This document shows positions 24,480 to 32,934 of a stretch of 64,000 nucleotides of DNA, one piece after another. Position 1 is the stretch's first letter; every line of letters begins with the position of its first letter. The notes beneath the pieces were generated by a model that searched no databases, was not told the origin of the DNA, and worked only from the letters and a program-made list of their open reading frames with translations. The stretch comes from Streptomyces filamentosus (GTDB lineage Bacteria > Actinomycetota > Actinomycetes > Streptomycetales > Streptomycetaceae), in the NCBI RefSeq assembly GCF_014654895.1, contig NZ_BNBE01000001.1, forward strand, positions 4,052,501 through 4,116,500, written 5' to 3'. Made by a program: the position numbers and the translations under genes.

Positions 24480-25505
24480 ATGACGTCGTACCGCGCATCC
24501 CTGACTCCCCAGATGCTCAGCTACGCCGAGAAGTTCGACGACCGCGGGGACATCCGGTGGCTCCCCTACCTGATGTACTTCCACCCCGCCGGACACACCT
24601 CCGAGGTCGTCAGCACCGACGAGGTCGGCTTCCGCGTCTCGGAGGGGCAGGGCCGCCGCGCCTCGGCCGGCGGCGAGGTGCCGGACGGCCCGGTGCGCCT
24701 CGTCGCGGGCAGCTCCACCGTCTTCGGCATCGGGGCGAGCACCGACGCGCACACCCTGTCCTCCCGCCTCTGGGACAAGCACGCGCCGTCCACGCCGTGG
24801 CTCAACTTCGGCGGCCGCAGCTTCAACTCCGCCCAGGAACTCCTGCTGTTCACCCTCTACCGGCACCTCGTCCCGCAGATCGACGAGATCGTCCTCTTCA
24901 CCGGCTTCAACAACCTCGGCCTCGCCCGCCTGCCGCGGCACCTCCAGGGCGACCAGGGCGCGTTCTTCAACGGCCACGAGTACGCCGACCAGGTCCGCGA
25001 GGCCCGCCTCGCCAAGTTCCGGGAGAACGGCATGTCCCGCCGGGCGGCCCACAAGGCCGTCGCCGAGCCGGAGACCGTCCACGTCCCGCCCACCCTGGAC
25101 GAACAGATCGCCCGCGCCACCGAATTGACGGTGCGTCACCTGGACAACTGGCGACTGCTCGCCGCCGGCCTCGGCGCCAAGCTCACCTTCGTGCTCCAGC
25201 CGCTCGCCCCCTGGGTGCGGGAGCGGCCCTCCACCGAGGAGGGCCACCTCTTCGCCGAGCTCGACGCCATCGCCGACTTCGGCCGCGCGTACGGCGACAT
25301 CTGCACCGTCGACGCCGGCCGCCGCTACGCCCGTTCGCTCGCCGAGGGCTGCGCGGGCATCGGCGTCCCCTTCCTCGACATGAACCCCCTCCTCGCCGAG
25401 GCCGCCGACCCCGGCCAGTGGCTCTTCGTCGACCGCATCCACTTCACCGACGGCGGCCACGACCTCGTCGCCGGCCTGCTCGCCGAGCACCTCGGCCTGA
25501 GCTGA
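24480..25505 (+). CDS. SGNH/GDSL-like protein
   Basis: A 341-aa cytoplasmic protein. VRLVAGSSTVFGIGAS (residues 72-87, Ser78/79 as candidate nucleophile) resembles block I of SGNH hydrolases. LFTGFNNLGLAR resembles the block III Asn region. DRIHFTDGGHDLVA, with Asp318 and His321, matches block V. It could be an esterase or acyltransferase acting on a cluster intermediate. It lies 76 bp upstream of a 30-codon peptide gene. No signal peptide is seen. Confidence 0.7.
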   Translation: MTSYRASLTPQMLSYAEKFDDRGDIRWLPYLMYFHPAGHTSEVVSTDEVGFRVSEGQGRRASAGGEVPDGPVRLVAGSSTVFGIGASTDAHTLSSRLWDKHAPSTPWLNFGGRSFNSAQELLLFTLYRHLVPQIDEIVLFTGFNNLGLARLPRHLQGDQGAFFNGHEYADQVREARLAKFRENGMSRRAAHKAVAEPETVHVPPTLDEQIARATELTVRHLDNWRLLAAGLGAKLTFVLQPLAPWVRERPSTEEGHLFAELDAIADFGRAYGDICTVDAGRRYARSLAEGCAGIGVPFLDMNPLLAEAADPGQWLFVDRIHFTDGGHDLVAGLLAEHLGLS

Positions 25506-25581
25506 CCCGGCCGGGCCGCCGCTCCGCCCGGCCCCGCGCCGCCGTCCGCCGCCCGCATCCGACCCGTACGGAGAGACCCGC

Positions 25582-25674
25582 ATGAAACTGATCCGCCGCA
25601 TCCTCGACCGTGTCCTCCGGCGCTCCCGCTCCCGCCGCAAGGGCCAGGACGCCTCCATCTACCCGATGTTCTGA
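25582..25674 (+). CDS. 30-aa basic peptide, candidate second precursor
   Basis: ATG 25582 lies 7 bp after GGAGAG and encodes 30 residues. The first 20 are an Arg-rich amphipathic stretch (MKLIRRILDRVLRRSRSRRK) with Leu/Ile at helical spacing, and the last ten are GQDASIYPMF. The stop is 3 bp before the start of the large diiron protein gene, so the two are coupled. Basic leader-like part plus a short C-terminal Tyr-Pro-Met-Phe core, next to a metal oxidase, suggests a substrate peptide. A regulatory leader peptide is the alternative. Confidence 0.55.
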   Translation: MKLIRRILDRVLRRSRSRRKGQDASIYPMF

Positions 25675-25677
25675 CCG

Positions 25678-27903
25678 GTGGCCGACCTGATGACGAACGG
25701 GAAGACCACCCCCGGCCCGGCCGCGCGGCCCTCCGCGCGCTCGGCCTACGCCCTGCTGACCGAGCCGGAGTGCCCGGCGGCCGAGGAGCCGTCGGCCTCC
25801 CGCGTCCGCGAGTTCCTGGCCGCGCGGGCGGCCGCCGCGGACGACCTCGCCGACCTCGGCCTGGACCTGCTCCGCAAGGAGGCCAGGACCTGGGCCGAGA
25901 CCGAACGGGAACGGTTCCGCACGCTCGCCGCGGACCTCCCCGGCGAGCCGGAGCGCCTGCTGCTCGCCCAGGGCGCGGCACTGGACTGGGCCCCCCTGGG
26001 CCTGGTGTCCGGCGCCTGGCTCCAGTGGCTGAGCAGCATGGCCACCGCCGACGCCCCGGCCGCGCTCGCGGCCCTCACCCTGTACGCCTCCGACGTGGGC
26101 GCGGGCCGCCCCCGCGACGCCCGGGGGACGGCCTGCGGCCAGGTCCTGCGCGCCCTGCGGGTCGCCGAGCACGCCCACCCCCCGGCGCGCCTCGCCCTCG
26201 ACGTCCGGATCCCGGACGACGCCTTCGCCCTGCCCGCCCTGCTGCTGCTGATGGGGCGCCGCCCGGACGACTTCCGCGCCGAGCTCGCCGGCGCCGACCT
26301 GTGCCTGCGCGAGGCCGGACTGCCGCCCGCGCTGGTCCTCGTCGACCTGCCGGCCGCCGCCGTCGACCCGGCCGACCTCGACCCCGGCCTGCACCGGCCG
26401 CACGTCGGCGCGCCCGGCGGACTGCCCGCCGCCGAACGGCTGCTGGCCGCGCTGGACGACGCGGAGGACGACCCCGCCCGGGTCGCGGACGGCTTCCGCG
26501 CCGCGCTCGCCCTGCTGCGGGGCTGGCACGACGGGCTGTTCGGCCGCCTCGCGGCCGTCCTCGACCCGGCCCACCGGGCCGCGGAGATGCTCCGTGCCCG
26601 GGCCCGCGAGGGCTCCGTCTACCACCGCGACCACCAGCTCGCCGGGCGCCCGCTCGCGGACTGGCTGCGCGAGGCCGTCGACACCCCGCGCCCGCTCCTC
26701 GACGCCCTGGCGACCAGCCCCCTGATCCGCCCCGGCAGGCCCGAGCGCAGCCCGCTCGTCAACGGGCTCGTCAGCGAACGCGGCGCCATGTTCCGGGTGT
26801 TCACCGACACCGATCTGGAGATCCTCGCGAACTGGATCCGGTCGCTGCCCGCCGCCGGGACCGGGACCGTGGACGAGGCCGGGGCCGGGGACGAGACCGG
26901 GGGCGAGGCCGGGGCCGGGGGGCCGGAGCCGTACGCCGTCGCCGGCTCGCTCTCCGCCGGCTTCCCCGCCGGGCCGGACCCGGACCGGCGGCCGTCCGCC
27001 GACGACCGGCCGCCGGCCGACCTCAGGGAGGCGTACGCGAGGCTCCAGCGCCGCTCCCAGGCGCCCGCCCTGTCCGCGTACGCCCGGACGTACGTGCACG
27101 GCTGGCTCGGCAGGGCCGCCCACGGCATCGACGGGAGCGAGCTCCGGCTCCCCGGCGACTGGCCCGCCGAGGGACTGCGGCCCTGGCTGGCCGACCAGCA
27201 CGACCGGCACGCCGAGGAGTTCGAGAGCACCGCGGAGGCCGAACTTCCCTCCCGCGAGGCGCTCGTGGAGTCCACCGTGCAGCTCGCGCCGCTCACGATG
27301 ATCGACGGCGCCTGGCTCCAGGGCTTCACCGACTACGGCCTGGCCTCGTCCGACATCGGCTTCTCCCTCTTCGAGACGTACTGGGACGAGCTGGGCAACG
27401 GCCGTGCCGAACTCAACCACCCCCTGATCTACCGGCAGTTGGTGGAGAGCATGGGAGTGGAGCTGCCGCCCACCGGAACCACCGAGTTCGCCCGCTGGCC
27501 CGGCTTCCAGGACCGCTCCTTCGAACTCCCGGTGTTCTGGCTGTCCATCGGCCGCTTCCCGAAGACCTTCCAGCCCGAGATCCTCGGCCTCAACCTCGCC
27601 ATGGAGCTCTCGGGAGTCGGCGGCAGCTACCGCCGCGCCCGGCTCGGGCTGCGCGCGCACGGCTTCAGCACCCGCTTCGTCGACATCCACAACACCATCG
27701 ACAACGTGGCCACCGGCCACTCCGCGTGGGCCGCCGACGCCATCGACAGCTACATGTCGACCACCGCGCCGCCCCCGGGCACCCGCGCCCGGGACGAGGT
27801 GTGGACCCGCGTCCGCACCGGCTACCGCGCGCTCAACCCGCCCTCCGGCTGGTCCGCCCGGCGGGCCCAGCGCCGCGCCGCGTCCGCGAGCCGCCCGCTG
27901 TGA
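25678..27903 (+). CDS. Large haem-oxygenase-like diiron (iron-containing redox) protein with internal duplication
   Basis: A 741-aa protein, about twice the usual length. The C-terminal half (from about residue 540) has the features of haem-oxygenase-like diiron oxidases: DGAWLQGFTDYG, FETYWDELGNG with a ligand Glu near 565, FQPEILGLNLAMELSG, and DIHNTIDNVATGHSAWA with His/Asp/His ligands near 670-680. The N-terminal half repeats the pattern (SGAWLQWLSSM at 111-121, FALPALLLLMGRRP at 183-196) but lacks the first Glu block and the His cluster, so it looks like a non-catalytic copy. The halves are joined by a Gly/Ala/Glu linker near residues 395-425. Such enzymes activate O2 for C-C cleavage, N-oxygenation or cyclisation. 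Confidence 0.75.
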   Translation: MADLMTNGKTTPGPAARPSARSAYALLTEPECPAAEEPSASRVREFLAARAAAADDLADLGLDLLRKEARTWAETERERFRTLAADLPGEPERLLLAQGAALDWAPLGLVSGAWLQWLSSMATADAPAALAALTLYASDVGAGRPRDARGTACGQVLRALRVAEHAHPPARLALDVRIPDDAFALPALLLLMGRRPDDFRAELAGADLCLREAGLPPALVLVDLPAAAVDPADLDPGLHRPHVGAPGGLPAAERLLAALDDAEDDPARVADGFRAALALLRGWHDGLFGRLAAVLDPAHRAAEMLRARAREGSVYHRDHQLAGRPLADWLREAVDTPRPLLDALATSPLIRPGRPERSPLVNGLVSERGAMFRVFTDTDLEILANWIRSLPAAGTGTVDEAGAGDETGGEAGAGGPEPYAVAGSLSAGFPAGPDPDRRPSADDRPPADLREAYARLQRRSQAPALSAYARTYVHGWLGRAAHGIDGSELRLPGDWPAEGLRPWLADQHDRHAEEFESTAEAELPSREALVESTVQLAPLTMIDGAWLQGFTDYGLASSDIGFSLFETYWDELGNGRAELNHPLIYRQLVESMGVELPPTGTTEFARWPGFQDRSFELPVFWLSIGRFPKTFQPEILGLNLAMELSGVGGSYRRARLGLRAHGFSTRFVDIHNTIDNVATGHSAWAADAIDSYMSTTAPPPGTRARDEVWTRVRTGYRALNPPSGWSARRAQRRAASASRPL

Positions 27904-27991
27904 CCCCCCTTCCCGCAGACCTCCGGCCCGGCTTCCCGCCGATCCTCCACAGACCTTCCGCAGACCTTCCGAACGTGGAAAGAGCACTGAC

Positions 27992-29827
27992 ATGACCGAT
28001 CTCGTGCTGGGGATATCCGCCTTCTACCACGACAGCGCGGCCGCCCTGATCGCCGACGGAAGGCCCCTCGCCGCCGCGCAGGAGGAGCGCTTCACCCGCG
28101 TCCGCCACGACTCCTCCTTCCCCGCGAACGCCGTCCGCTACTGCCTGGAGGAGGCGGGGGCGACCCTCGACGACGTCGCCGCCGTCGCCTACTACGAGGA
28201 CCCGGAGCTGAAGTACCAGCGGGTCAGGGCCACCCACCTGGGCACCGCCCCCGGCGGCCTGGAGGCCTTCCTCCGCACCCGGCCCGAGTGGAGCGCCTGG
28301 AAGCGGACTGCCGACCGGCGGGTCCGGCGCGAGCTCGAAGCGCTCGGCCTCGGCCGGGTCCCGGAGGTCGACGCCCGTCGCCACCACGAGTCGCACGCCG
28401 CCTCGGCCTTCTTCCCCAGTCCGTACGAGAGCGCCGCCGTCCTGTGCGTCGACAGCGTCGGCGAGTGGGCCACCACCACCCTGTGGCACGGCACCGGCAC
28501 GGAGCTCCGCCCGGTCGCCGAGATCAGGTTCCCGCACTCCCTCGGCCTCCTCTACTCCGCCTTCACGTACTTCTGCGGCTTCAAGGTCGACTCGGGCGAG
28601 TACAAGCTCATGGGACTCGCCCCCTACGGCACCCCCCGCTACGCCGACCTCATCCGCGAGCACCTCATCGACGTGAAGGAGGACGGCTCCTTCCGCCTGG
28701 ACACCCGGCACTTCGAGTTCCTGCACGGCCAGGTCATGACGGGCCGGGCCTTCGAGAAGCTCTTCGGCGGACCCCGACGCCAGTCCGAATCGCCCCTCAC
28801 CGAGAGGGAGTTCGACCTCGCCGCCTCGGTCCAGGCGGTGACGGAGGAGGTGGTGCTCCGGCTCGCCCGCACCGCCCGCCGGCTCACCGGCGAGAAGCAC
28901 CTCTGCATGGCCGGCGGCGTCGCGCTCAACTGCGTGGCCAACGGCAAGGTGGTGCGCGAGGGCGTCTTCGACGAGGTGTGGATCCAGCCCGCCGCCGGTG
29001 ACGCGGGCGGTGCCCTCGGCGCCGCGACGGCCGTCGCCATCGAGCGCGGCGCGGGCCGCGACCACCTGGCCGGCGGACACGACGCCATGTCCGGATCGCT
29101 GCTCGGCCCCTCGTACGACGCCGACGCGATCGGCGGCACGCTGGACCGGCTGGGGGCCTCGTACACCCGCCTGGAGGGCGACGAGGTCGCCGCCTCGGTG
29201 GCCGGGCACCTCGCCGACGGGGCCGTGGTCGGCTGGTTCCAGGGCCGCATGGAGTTCGGTCCGCGGGCGCTCGGCTCCCGGTCGATCATCGGCGACCCCC
29301 GCGACCCGAAGATGCAGTCCACGATGAACCTGAAGATCAAGTTCCGGGAGTCCTTCCGGCCCTTCGCGCCCTCCGTGCTCCGCGAGGACCTCAAGGACTA
29401 CTTCGCGCTCGACCAGGACAGCCCCTACATGCTGATGGTCGCGCCGGTCGCCGAGGCCCAGCGGGTCGAGCCGGCCGAGGACTCCGGCGCCTCCGGCCTC
29501 GACCTGCTGAAGGTCACCCGCTCCACCGTCCCCGCCGTCACCCACGTCGACGGCTCCGCCCGGGTGCAGACCGTCAGCGCGCGGAACAACGCCCCGTACC
29601 ACCGGCTGCTGACCGCCTTCAAGGAGCAGACCGGCTGCCCCGTCCTCATCAACACCTCCTTCAACGTCCGGGGCGAGCCCATCGTCAACACCCCGGAGGA
29701 GGCGTACACCTGCTTCATGCGCACCGGCATGGACGTCCTCGTCCTCGGCGAGCACGTGCTGCTGAAGGCGGACCAGCCCGCCTGGAGCGAGGAGCAGGAC
29801 TGGCGGGAGGCGATCCCGCTCGACTGA
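27992..29827 (+). CDS. Carbamoyltransferase (NodU/CmcH/TobZ family)
   Basis: A 611-aa two-domain enzyme that makes carbamoyl-adenylate from carbamoyl phosphate and ATP and transfers the carbamoyl group to a hydroxyl, usually on a sugar. The N-terminal Kae1-like domain starts LVLGISAFYHDSAAALIADG and contains ESHAASAFFPSPYE. The C-terminal YrdC-like part has QGRMEFGPRALGSRSI and INTSFNVRGEPIVNTPEEAY. Length is normal. It is followed by a short SxtJ-like partner. The acceptor may be the sugar-like unit made by the 40-51 kb genes. Confidence 0.93.
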   Translation: MTDLVLGISAFYHDSAAALIADGRPLAAAQEERFTRVRHDSSFPANAVRYCLEEAGATLDDVAAVAYYEDPELKYQRVRATHLGTAPGGLEAFLRTRPEWSAWKRTADRRVRRELEALGLGRVPEVDARRHHESHAASAFFPSPYESAAVLCVDSVGEWATTTLWHGTGTELRPVAEIRFPHSLGLLYSAFTYFCGFKVDSGEYKLMGLAPYGTPRYADLIREHLIDVKEDGSFRLDTRHFEFLHGQVMTGRAFEKLFGGPRRQSESPLTEREFDLAASVQAVTEEVVLRLARTARRLTGEKHLCMAGGVALNCVANGKVVREGVFDEVWIQPAAGDAGGALGAATAVAIERGAGRDHLAGGHDAMSGSLLGPSYDADAIGGTLDRLGASYTRLEGDEVAASVAGHLADGAVVGWFQGRMEFGPRALGSRSIIGDPRDPKMQSTMNLKIKFRESFRPFAPSVLREDLKDYFALDQDSPYMLMVAPVAEAQRVEPAEDSGASGLDLLKVTRSTVPAVTHVDGSARVQTVSARNNAPYHRLLTAFKEQTGCPVLINTSFNVRGEPIVNTPEEAYTCFMRTGMDVLVLGEHVLLKADQPAWSEEQDWREAIPLD

Positions 29828-29897
29828 CCCGCCGGCCGGCCGCCCAGCCGTCCCGCCGGCCCGTCCCGCCCCTGCCCGATCCGACCGGGAGAACCCC

Positions 29898-30068
29898 GTG
29901 CGACCCCTGCTGCTCACCCTGTACCACGTCCTGCTCCTCGCCCCCGCCGGCCGGATCCTCCGGCTGGCCGGGCGCGACCCCCTCGACCGCGCCGTGGACC
30001 GCGCCCGCGACTCGTACCTGATCGTGCTCGCCGACGCCCCCGTCACCGGCCGGGCGGTGACCCGATGA
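29898..30068 (+). CDS. Miniature SxtJ-like small protein, 56 aa
   Basis: From GTG 29898, one hydrophobic segment (LLLTLYHVLLLAPAGRIL) is followed by GRDPLDRAVDRARDSYL, resembling the DPL-R-D-A-SYW tail of SxtJ-type membrane proteins that accompany carbamoyltransferases. Full-length relatives are about twice as long. Only one membrane helix and the tail motif remain, so this is either a natural mini-form or a shortened copy. Its TGA overlaps the next ATG (ATGA). Confidence 0.6.
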   Translation: MRPLLLTLYHVLLLAPAGRILRLAGRDPLDRAVDRARDSYLIVLADAPVTGRAVTR

Positions 30069-31339
30069 CCGCCGCACCCGTCCTCCCGCGCCGGCTCGCC
30101 TTCCTGGAGAGCAACCTCACCGGCACCGGCATGCGCGCCCTGCGGCACGCCGTGGACCTGGGCCTCACCCCCGTCTTCGTCACCTCCGACCCGGCCAAGT
30201 ACGACGTCGAGCCGGAGACCGCGCGCGCCATCCGGGAGACCGCCGAGCACGTCCTGGTCTGCGACACCCAGGACCCGGAGGCGATCGCCAAGACCCTCCT
30301 CACCTCCCTCGGCCCCGGCGAGACGCCCGGCGACGTCGGACTGCGCGGGATCATGACGGTGATGGAGTACTACGTCCCCACCGCCGCGGCCGTCGCCCAC
30401 CGGCTGGGCCTGCCGGGCCTCGATCCGGAGGCCGCGGGACGGGCCCGGGACAAGCTGCGGACGCGGACCGCCTGCGCCGAACACGGCGTGTCCGCACCCG
30501 CGTTCCGCTTCGTCCGCTCCACCGACGAGATCGACTCGCTGCTCCGCGAGATCCCGCTGCCCTGCGTGGTCAAGCCCATCGACGAGTCCGCCAGCATCGG
30601 CGTGCGCATCTGCCACACGGTGGAACAACTCACCGACGGAATCAGGGAGATCGCCGAGAGCCCGGTCAACTCCAAGGGGCAGCCGAGGATTCCGGGAGCC
30701 CTGGTCGAGGAGTGCGTCTTCGGGCACGAGGTCAGCGTGGAGACCTTCACCTTCGCCGGGAAGACCACCGTCCTCGGCGTGACGGACAAACTCCTGGGCA
30801 CGACACCGCACTTCGTCGAGCTCGGGCACACCTTCCCGTCCACGGTGCCGCACGCCGGGCGGGCGGCCGACCTCGTCCTGGAGGCGCTCGACGCCATCGG
30901 CTTCGACTTCGGCCCGGCGCACACCGAGGTGAAGCTGACCCCGCGCGGCCCCGTCCTCATCGAGATCAACGCCCGGACCGGCGGCGACTTCATCCCCGAC
31001 CTGGTGGAACAGGCCCTGGGCATCCCGCTCCTCGAACAGTCGATCGTCGCCGCCAGCGGCGGCGTGCCGGACCTCGTGCCCACCCGGGCGGAGGGCGCCG
31101 CCATCCGCTTCCTGGCCGGCCGCGACGGCGTCGTCGACCAGGCCCCCGACCCCGCCGTGATGGCCAACTTCCCCGGTGTGGTGGCCCATCGCAGCAAGGC
31201 CGAGCCCGGCCGCGCCACCCGCTACCCGCGCAACAGCCACGACCGCCTCGGCCACGTCCTGACGCGCGCGGCGACCCCCGCCCTGGCGGCGGCGGAGGCC
31301 GACGCGGCGCTGTGCCACCTGGCGCCGACCTACCGGTGA
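30065..31339 (+). CDS. ATP-grasp ligase 1
   Basis: A 424-aa ATP-grasp enzyme that would join a carboxylate to an amine through an acyl phosphate. The N-terminal preATP-grasp domain starts RRLAFLESNLTGTGMRAL. The ATP-binding part has CVVKPIDESASIGVRI and PGALVEECVFGHEVSVE. Metal ligands lie in VLIEINARTGGDFIPD. It is similar to the ligases that append amino acids in peptide-nucleoside or dapdiamide-type pathways. It is translationally coupled to the mini SxtJ gene and ends the unit at a strong terminator. Confidence 0.88.
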   Translation: MTAAPVLPRRLAFLESNLTGTGMRALRHAVDLGLTPVFVTSDPAKYDVEPETARAIRETAEHVLVCDTQDPEAIAKTLLTSLGPGETPGDVGLRGIMTVMEYYVPTAAAVAHRLGLPGLDPEAAGRARDKLRTRTACAEHGVSAPAFRFVRSTDEIDSLLREIPLPCVVKPIDESASIGVRICHTVEQLTDGIREIAESPVNSKGQPRIPGALVEECVFGHEVSVETFTFAGKTTVLGVTDKLLGTTPHFVELGHTFPSTVPHAGRAADLVLEALDAIGFDFGPAHTEVKLTPRGPVLIEINARTGGDFIPDLVEQALGIPLLEQSIVAASGGVPDLVPTRAEGAAIRFLAGRDGVVDQAPDPAVMANFPGVVAHRSKAEPGRATRYPRNSHDRLGHVLTRAATPALAAAEADAALCHLAPTYR

Positions 31340-31345
31340 CCCGAC

Positions 31346-31371
31346 ACCCCCCGGCGGTCCGGCCGGGGGGT
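31346..31371 (+). terminator. Terminator after ATP-grasp ligase 1
   Basis: ACCCCCCGG and CCGGGGGGT form a perfect 9-bp stem with an 8-base loop and are followed by CTTA. It separates the 19-31 kb genes from the GluRS gene, which therefore needs its own promoter. Confidence 0.75.
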
Positions 31372-31396
31372 CTTACCGGCGGGTATCGTGGGAGCC

Positions 31397-32821
31397 ATGT
31401 CCGCCACCCCCGTCCGCGTCCGTTTCGCCCCGTCCCCGACCGGCATGTTCCATGTCGGCGGCGCGCGGTCCGCCCTCTACAACTGGGCGGTGGCGCGACA
31501 GTCCGGCGGCACCTTCGTGCTGCGGATCGAGGACACCGACGCGGCCCGCAACAAGCCGGAGTGGATCGACGGCATCGTCGACGCGCTCGCGGCGATCGGC
31601 ATCCACGGCGAGGACCCGGCCTTCGAGGGCCCGTACTTCCAGTCGCACAACGCCGACCGGCACCGCGAGGCGGGGCTGCAGCTGTTCGCGGCCGGGCGGG
31701 CGTACTACTGCGACTGCACCCGGGAGCAGTTGAAGGAGCGCACGGGCTCGGAGCACCTCGGGTACGACGGGTTCTGCCGGGAGCGGGGGCTGGCCTTCGA
31801 GGAGGGCCGGGCGCTGCGGTTCCGGACGCCGGACGAGGGCGAGACCGTCGTGGTCGACCTGATCCGCGGGGAGCCGGCGTTCCCGAACGGCGCGATCGAG
31901 GACTTCGTGATCGCCCGCGGCGACGGGTCCCCGGTCTTCCTGATCGCCAACGTCGTCGACGACCTGGACGAGGGCGTCACGCAGGTGATCCGCGGCGAGG
32001 AGCACCTGTCGAACACGCCGAAGCAGCAGCTGCTGTGGGAGGCGCTCGGCGCGGAGCCGCCGGTGTGGGCCCACCTGCCGGTGATCGTCAACGAGAAGCG
32101 GCAGAAGCTCTCCAAGCGCCGCGACAAGGTCGCCCTGGAGGACTACCTCGCCGAGGGCTTCCTGCCCGAGGCGATGGTGAACTACCTCATGCTGCTCGGC
32201 TGGGGTCCCGGCGAGGACCGGGAGATCATGCCGTACGAGGAGCTGGAGCGGCTCTTCCGGATCGAGGACGTCAACACGGCCCCGGCGTTCTTCGACGTGA
32301 AGAAGCTGACGGCGTTCAACGGCGACTACATCCGCGCGCTGTCCCCCGAGCAGTTCGCCGCCGCCTGCGCGCCGTGGCTCGTCGCCCCGCGCGCGCCGTG
32401 GGCCCCGGAGGCGTTCGACAAGGACGTCTTCGAGGCGGCGGCGCCGCTGGCCCAGACCCGGCTGGCCCTGCTGTCGGAGATCACCGACGCCGTGGACTTC
32501 CTCTTCCTGGACGAGCCGGTCCGGGACCGGGCGTCGTGGGACAAGGCGATGAAGGCGGGTGCCCGGGAACTCCTGGCCGACGCCAGGTCCGGGCTCGCCG
32601 CCGTCGCGGACTGGCGGGCGGACGAGCTGAAGGCCGTGCTGCTCGCGGCCGGCGAGCAGCACGGCCTCAAGCTGGGCAAGGCCCAGGCCCCCGTCCGGGT
32701 CGCGGTCACCGGCCGCACGGTCGGGCTCCCGCTCTTCGAGTCGATGGAACTTCTCGGCCGTGCCCGGGTGCTGGCCCGGCTGGACGCCGCCGCCGAGCGG
32801 CTCGCCGCCCCGCGGGGCTGA
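31397..32821 (+). CDS. gltX: Glutamyl-tRNA synthetase, cluster copy
   Basis: A 474-aa class I synthetase. The HIGH-type motif is PTGMFHVGG (residues 14-22) and the KMSKS-type motif is KLSKR (237-241). The tRNA-binding and C-terminal anticodon domains are complete, so it should be active. It is flanked by a terminator on the left and a convergent regulator on the right. Streptomycetes normally keep their housekeeping gltX elsewhere, so this is probably a second copy (inference). It could provide self-resistance or supply Glu-tRNA for biosynthesis. Confidence 0.93.
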   Translation: MSATPVRVRFAPSPTGMFHVGGARSALYNWAVARQSGGTFVLRIEDTDAARNKPEWIDGIVDALAAIGIHGEDPAFEGPYFQSHNADRHREAGLQLFAAGRAYYCDCTREQLKERTGSEHLGYDGFCRERGLAFEEGRALRFRTPDEGETVVVDLIRGEPAFPNGAIEDFVIARGDGSPVFLIANVVDDLDEGVTQVIRGEEHLSNTPKQQLLWEALGAEPPVWAHLPVIVNEKRQKLSKRRDKVALEDYLAEGFLPEAMVNYLMLLGWGPGEDREIMPYEELERLFRIEDVNTAPAFFDVKKLTAFNGDYIRALSPEQFAAACAPWLVAPRAPWAPEAFDKDVFEAAAPLAQTRLALLSEITDAVDFLFLDEPVRDRASWDKAMKAGARELLADARSGLAAVADWRADELKAVLLAAGEQHGLKLGKAQAPVRVAVTGRTVGLPLFESMELLGRARVLARLDAAAERLAAPRG

Positions 32822-32934
32822 TCCACGGGCCGGGCCCGGCGGGCGGAGCGCGTACGGCTCCGGTCGGCGGAACGCGTACCGGACGGGTCGGCGGAGTCGT
32901 GCCGGGCCGGTCGGCGGACCGCGTGCCGGGCCGG

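Noticed and set aside
31397..32821. GluRS as evidence for a class I lanthipeptide or thiopeptide pathway
   Set aside because: No LanB-type dehydratase, LanC cyclase, YcaO or PEARL-like protein is found in the window.
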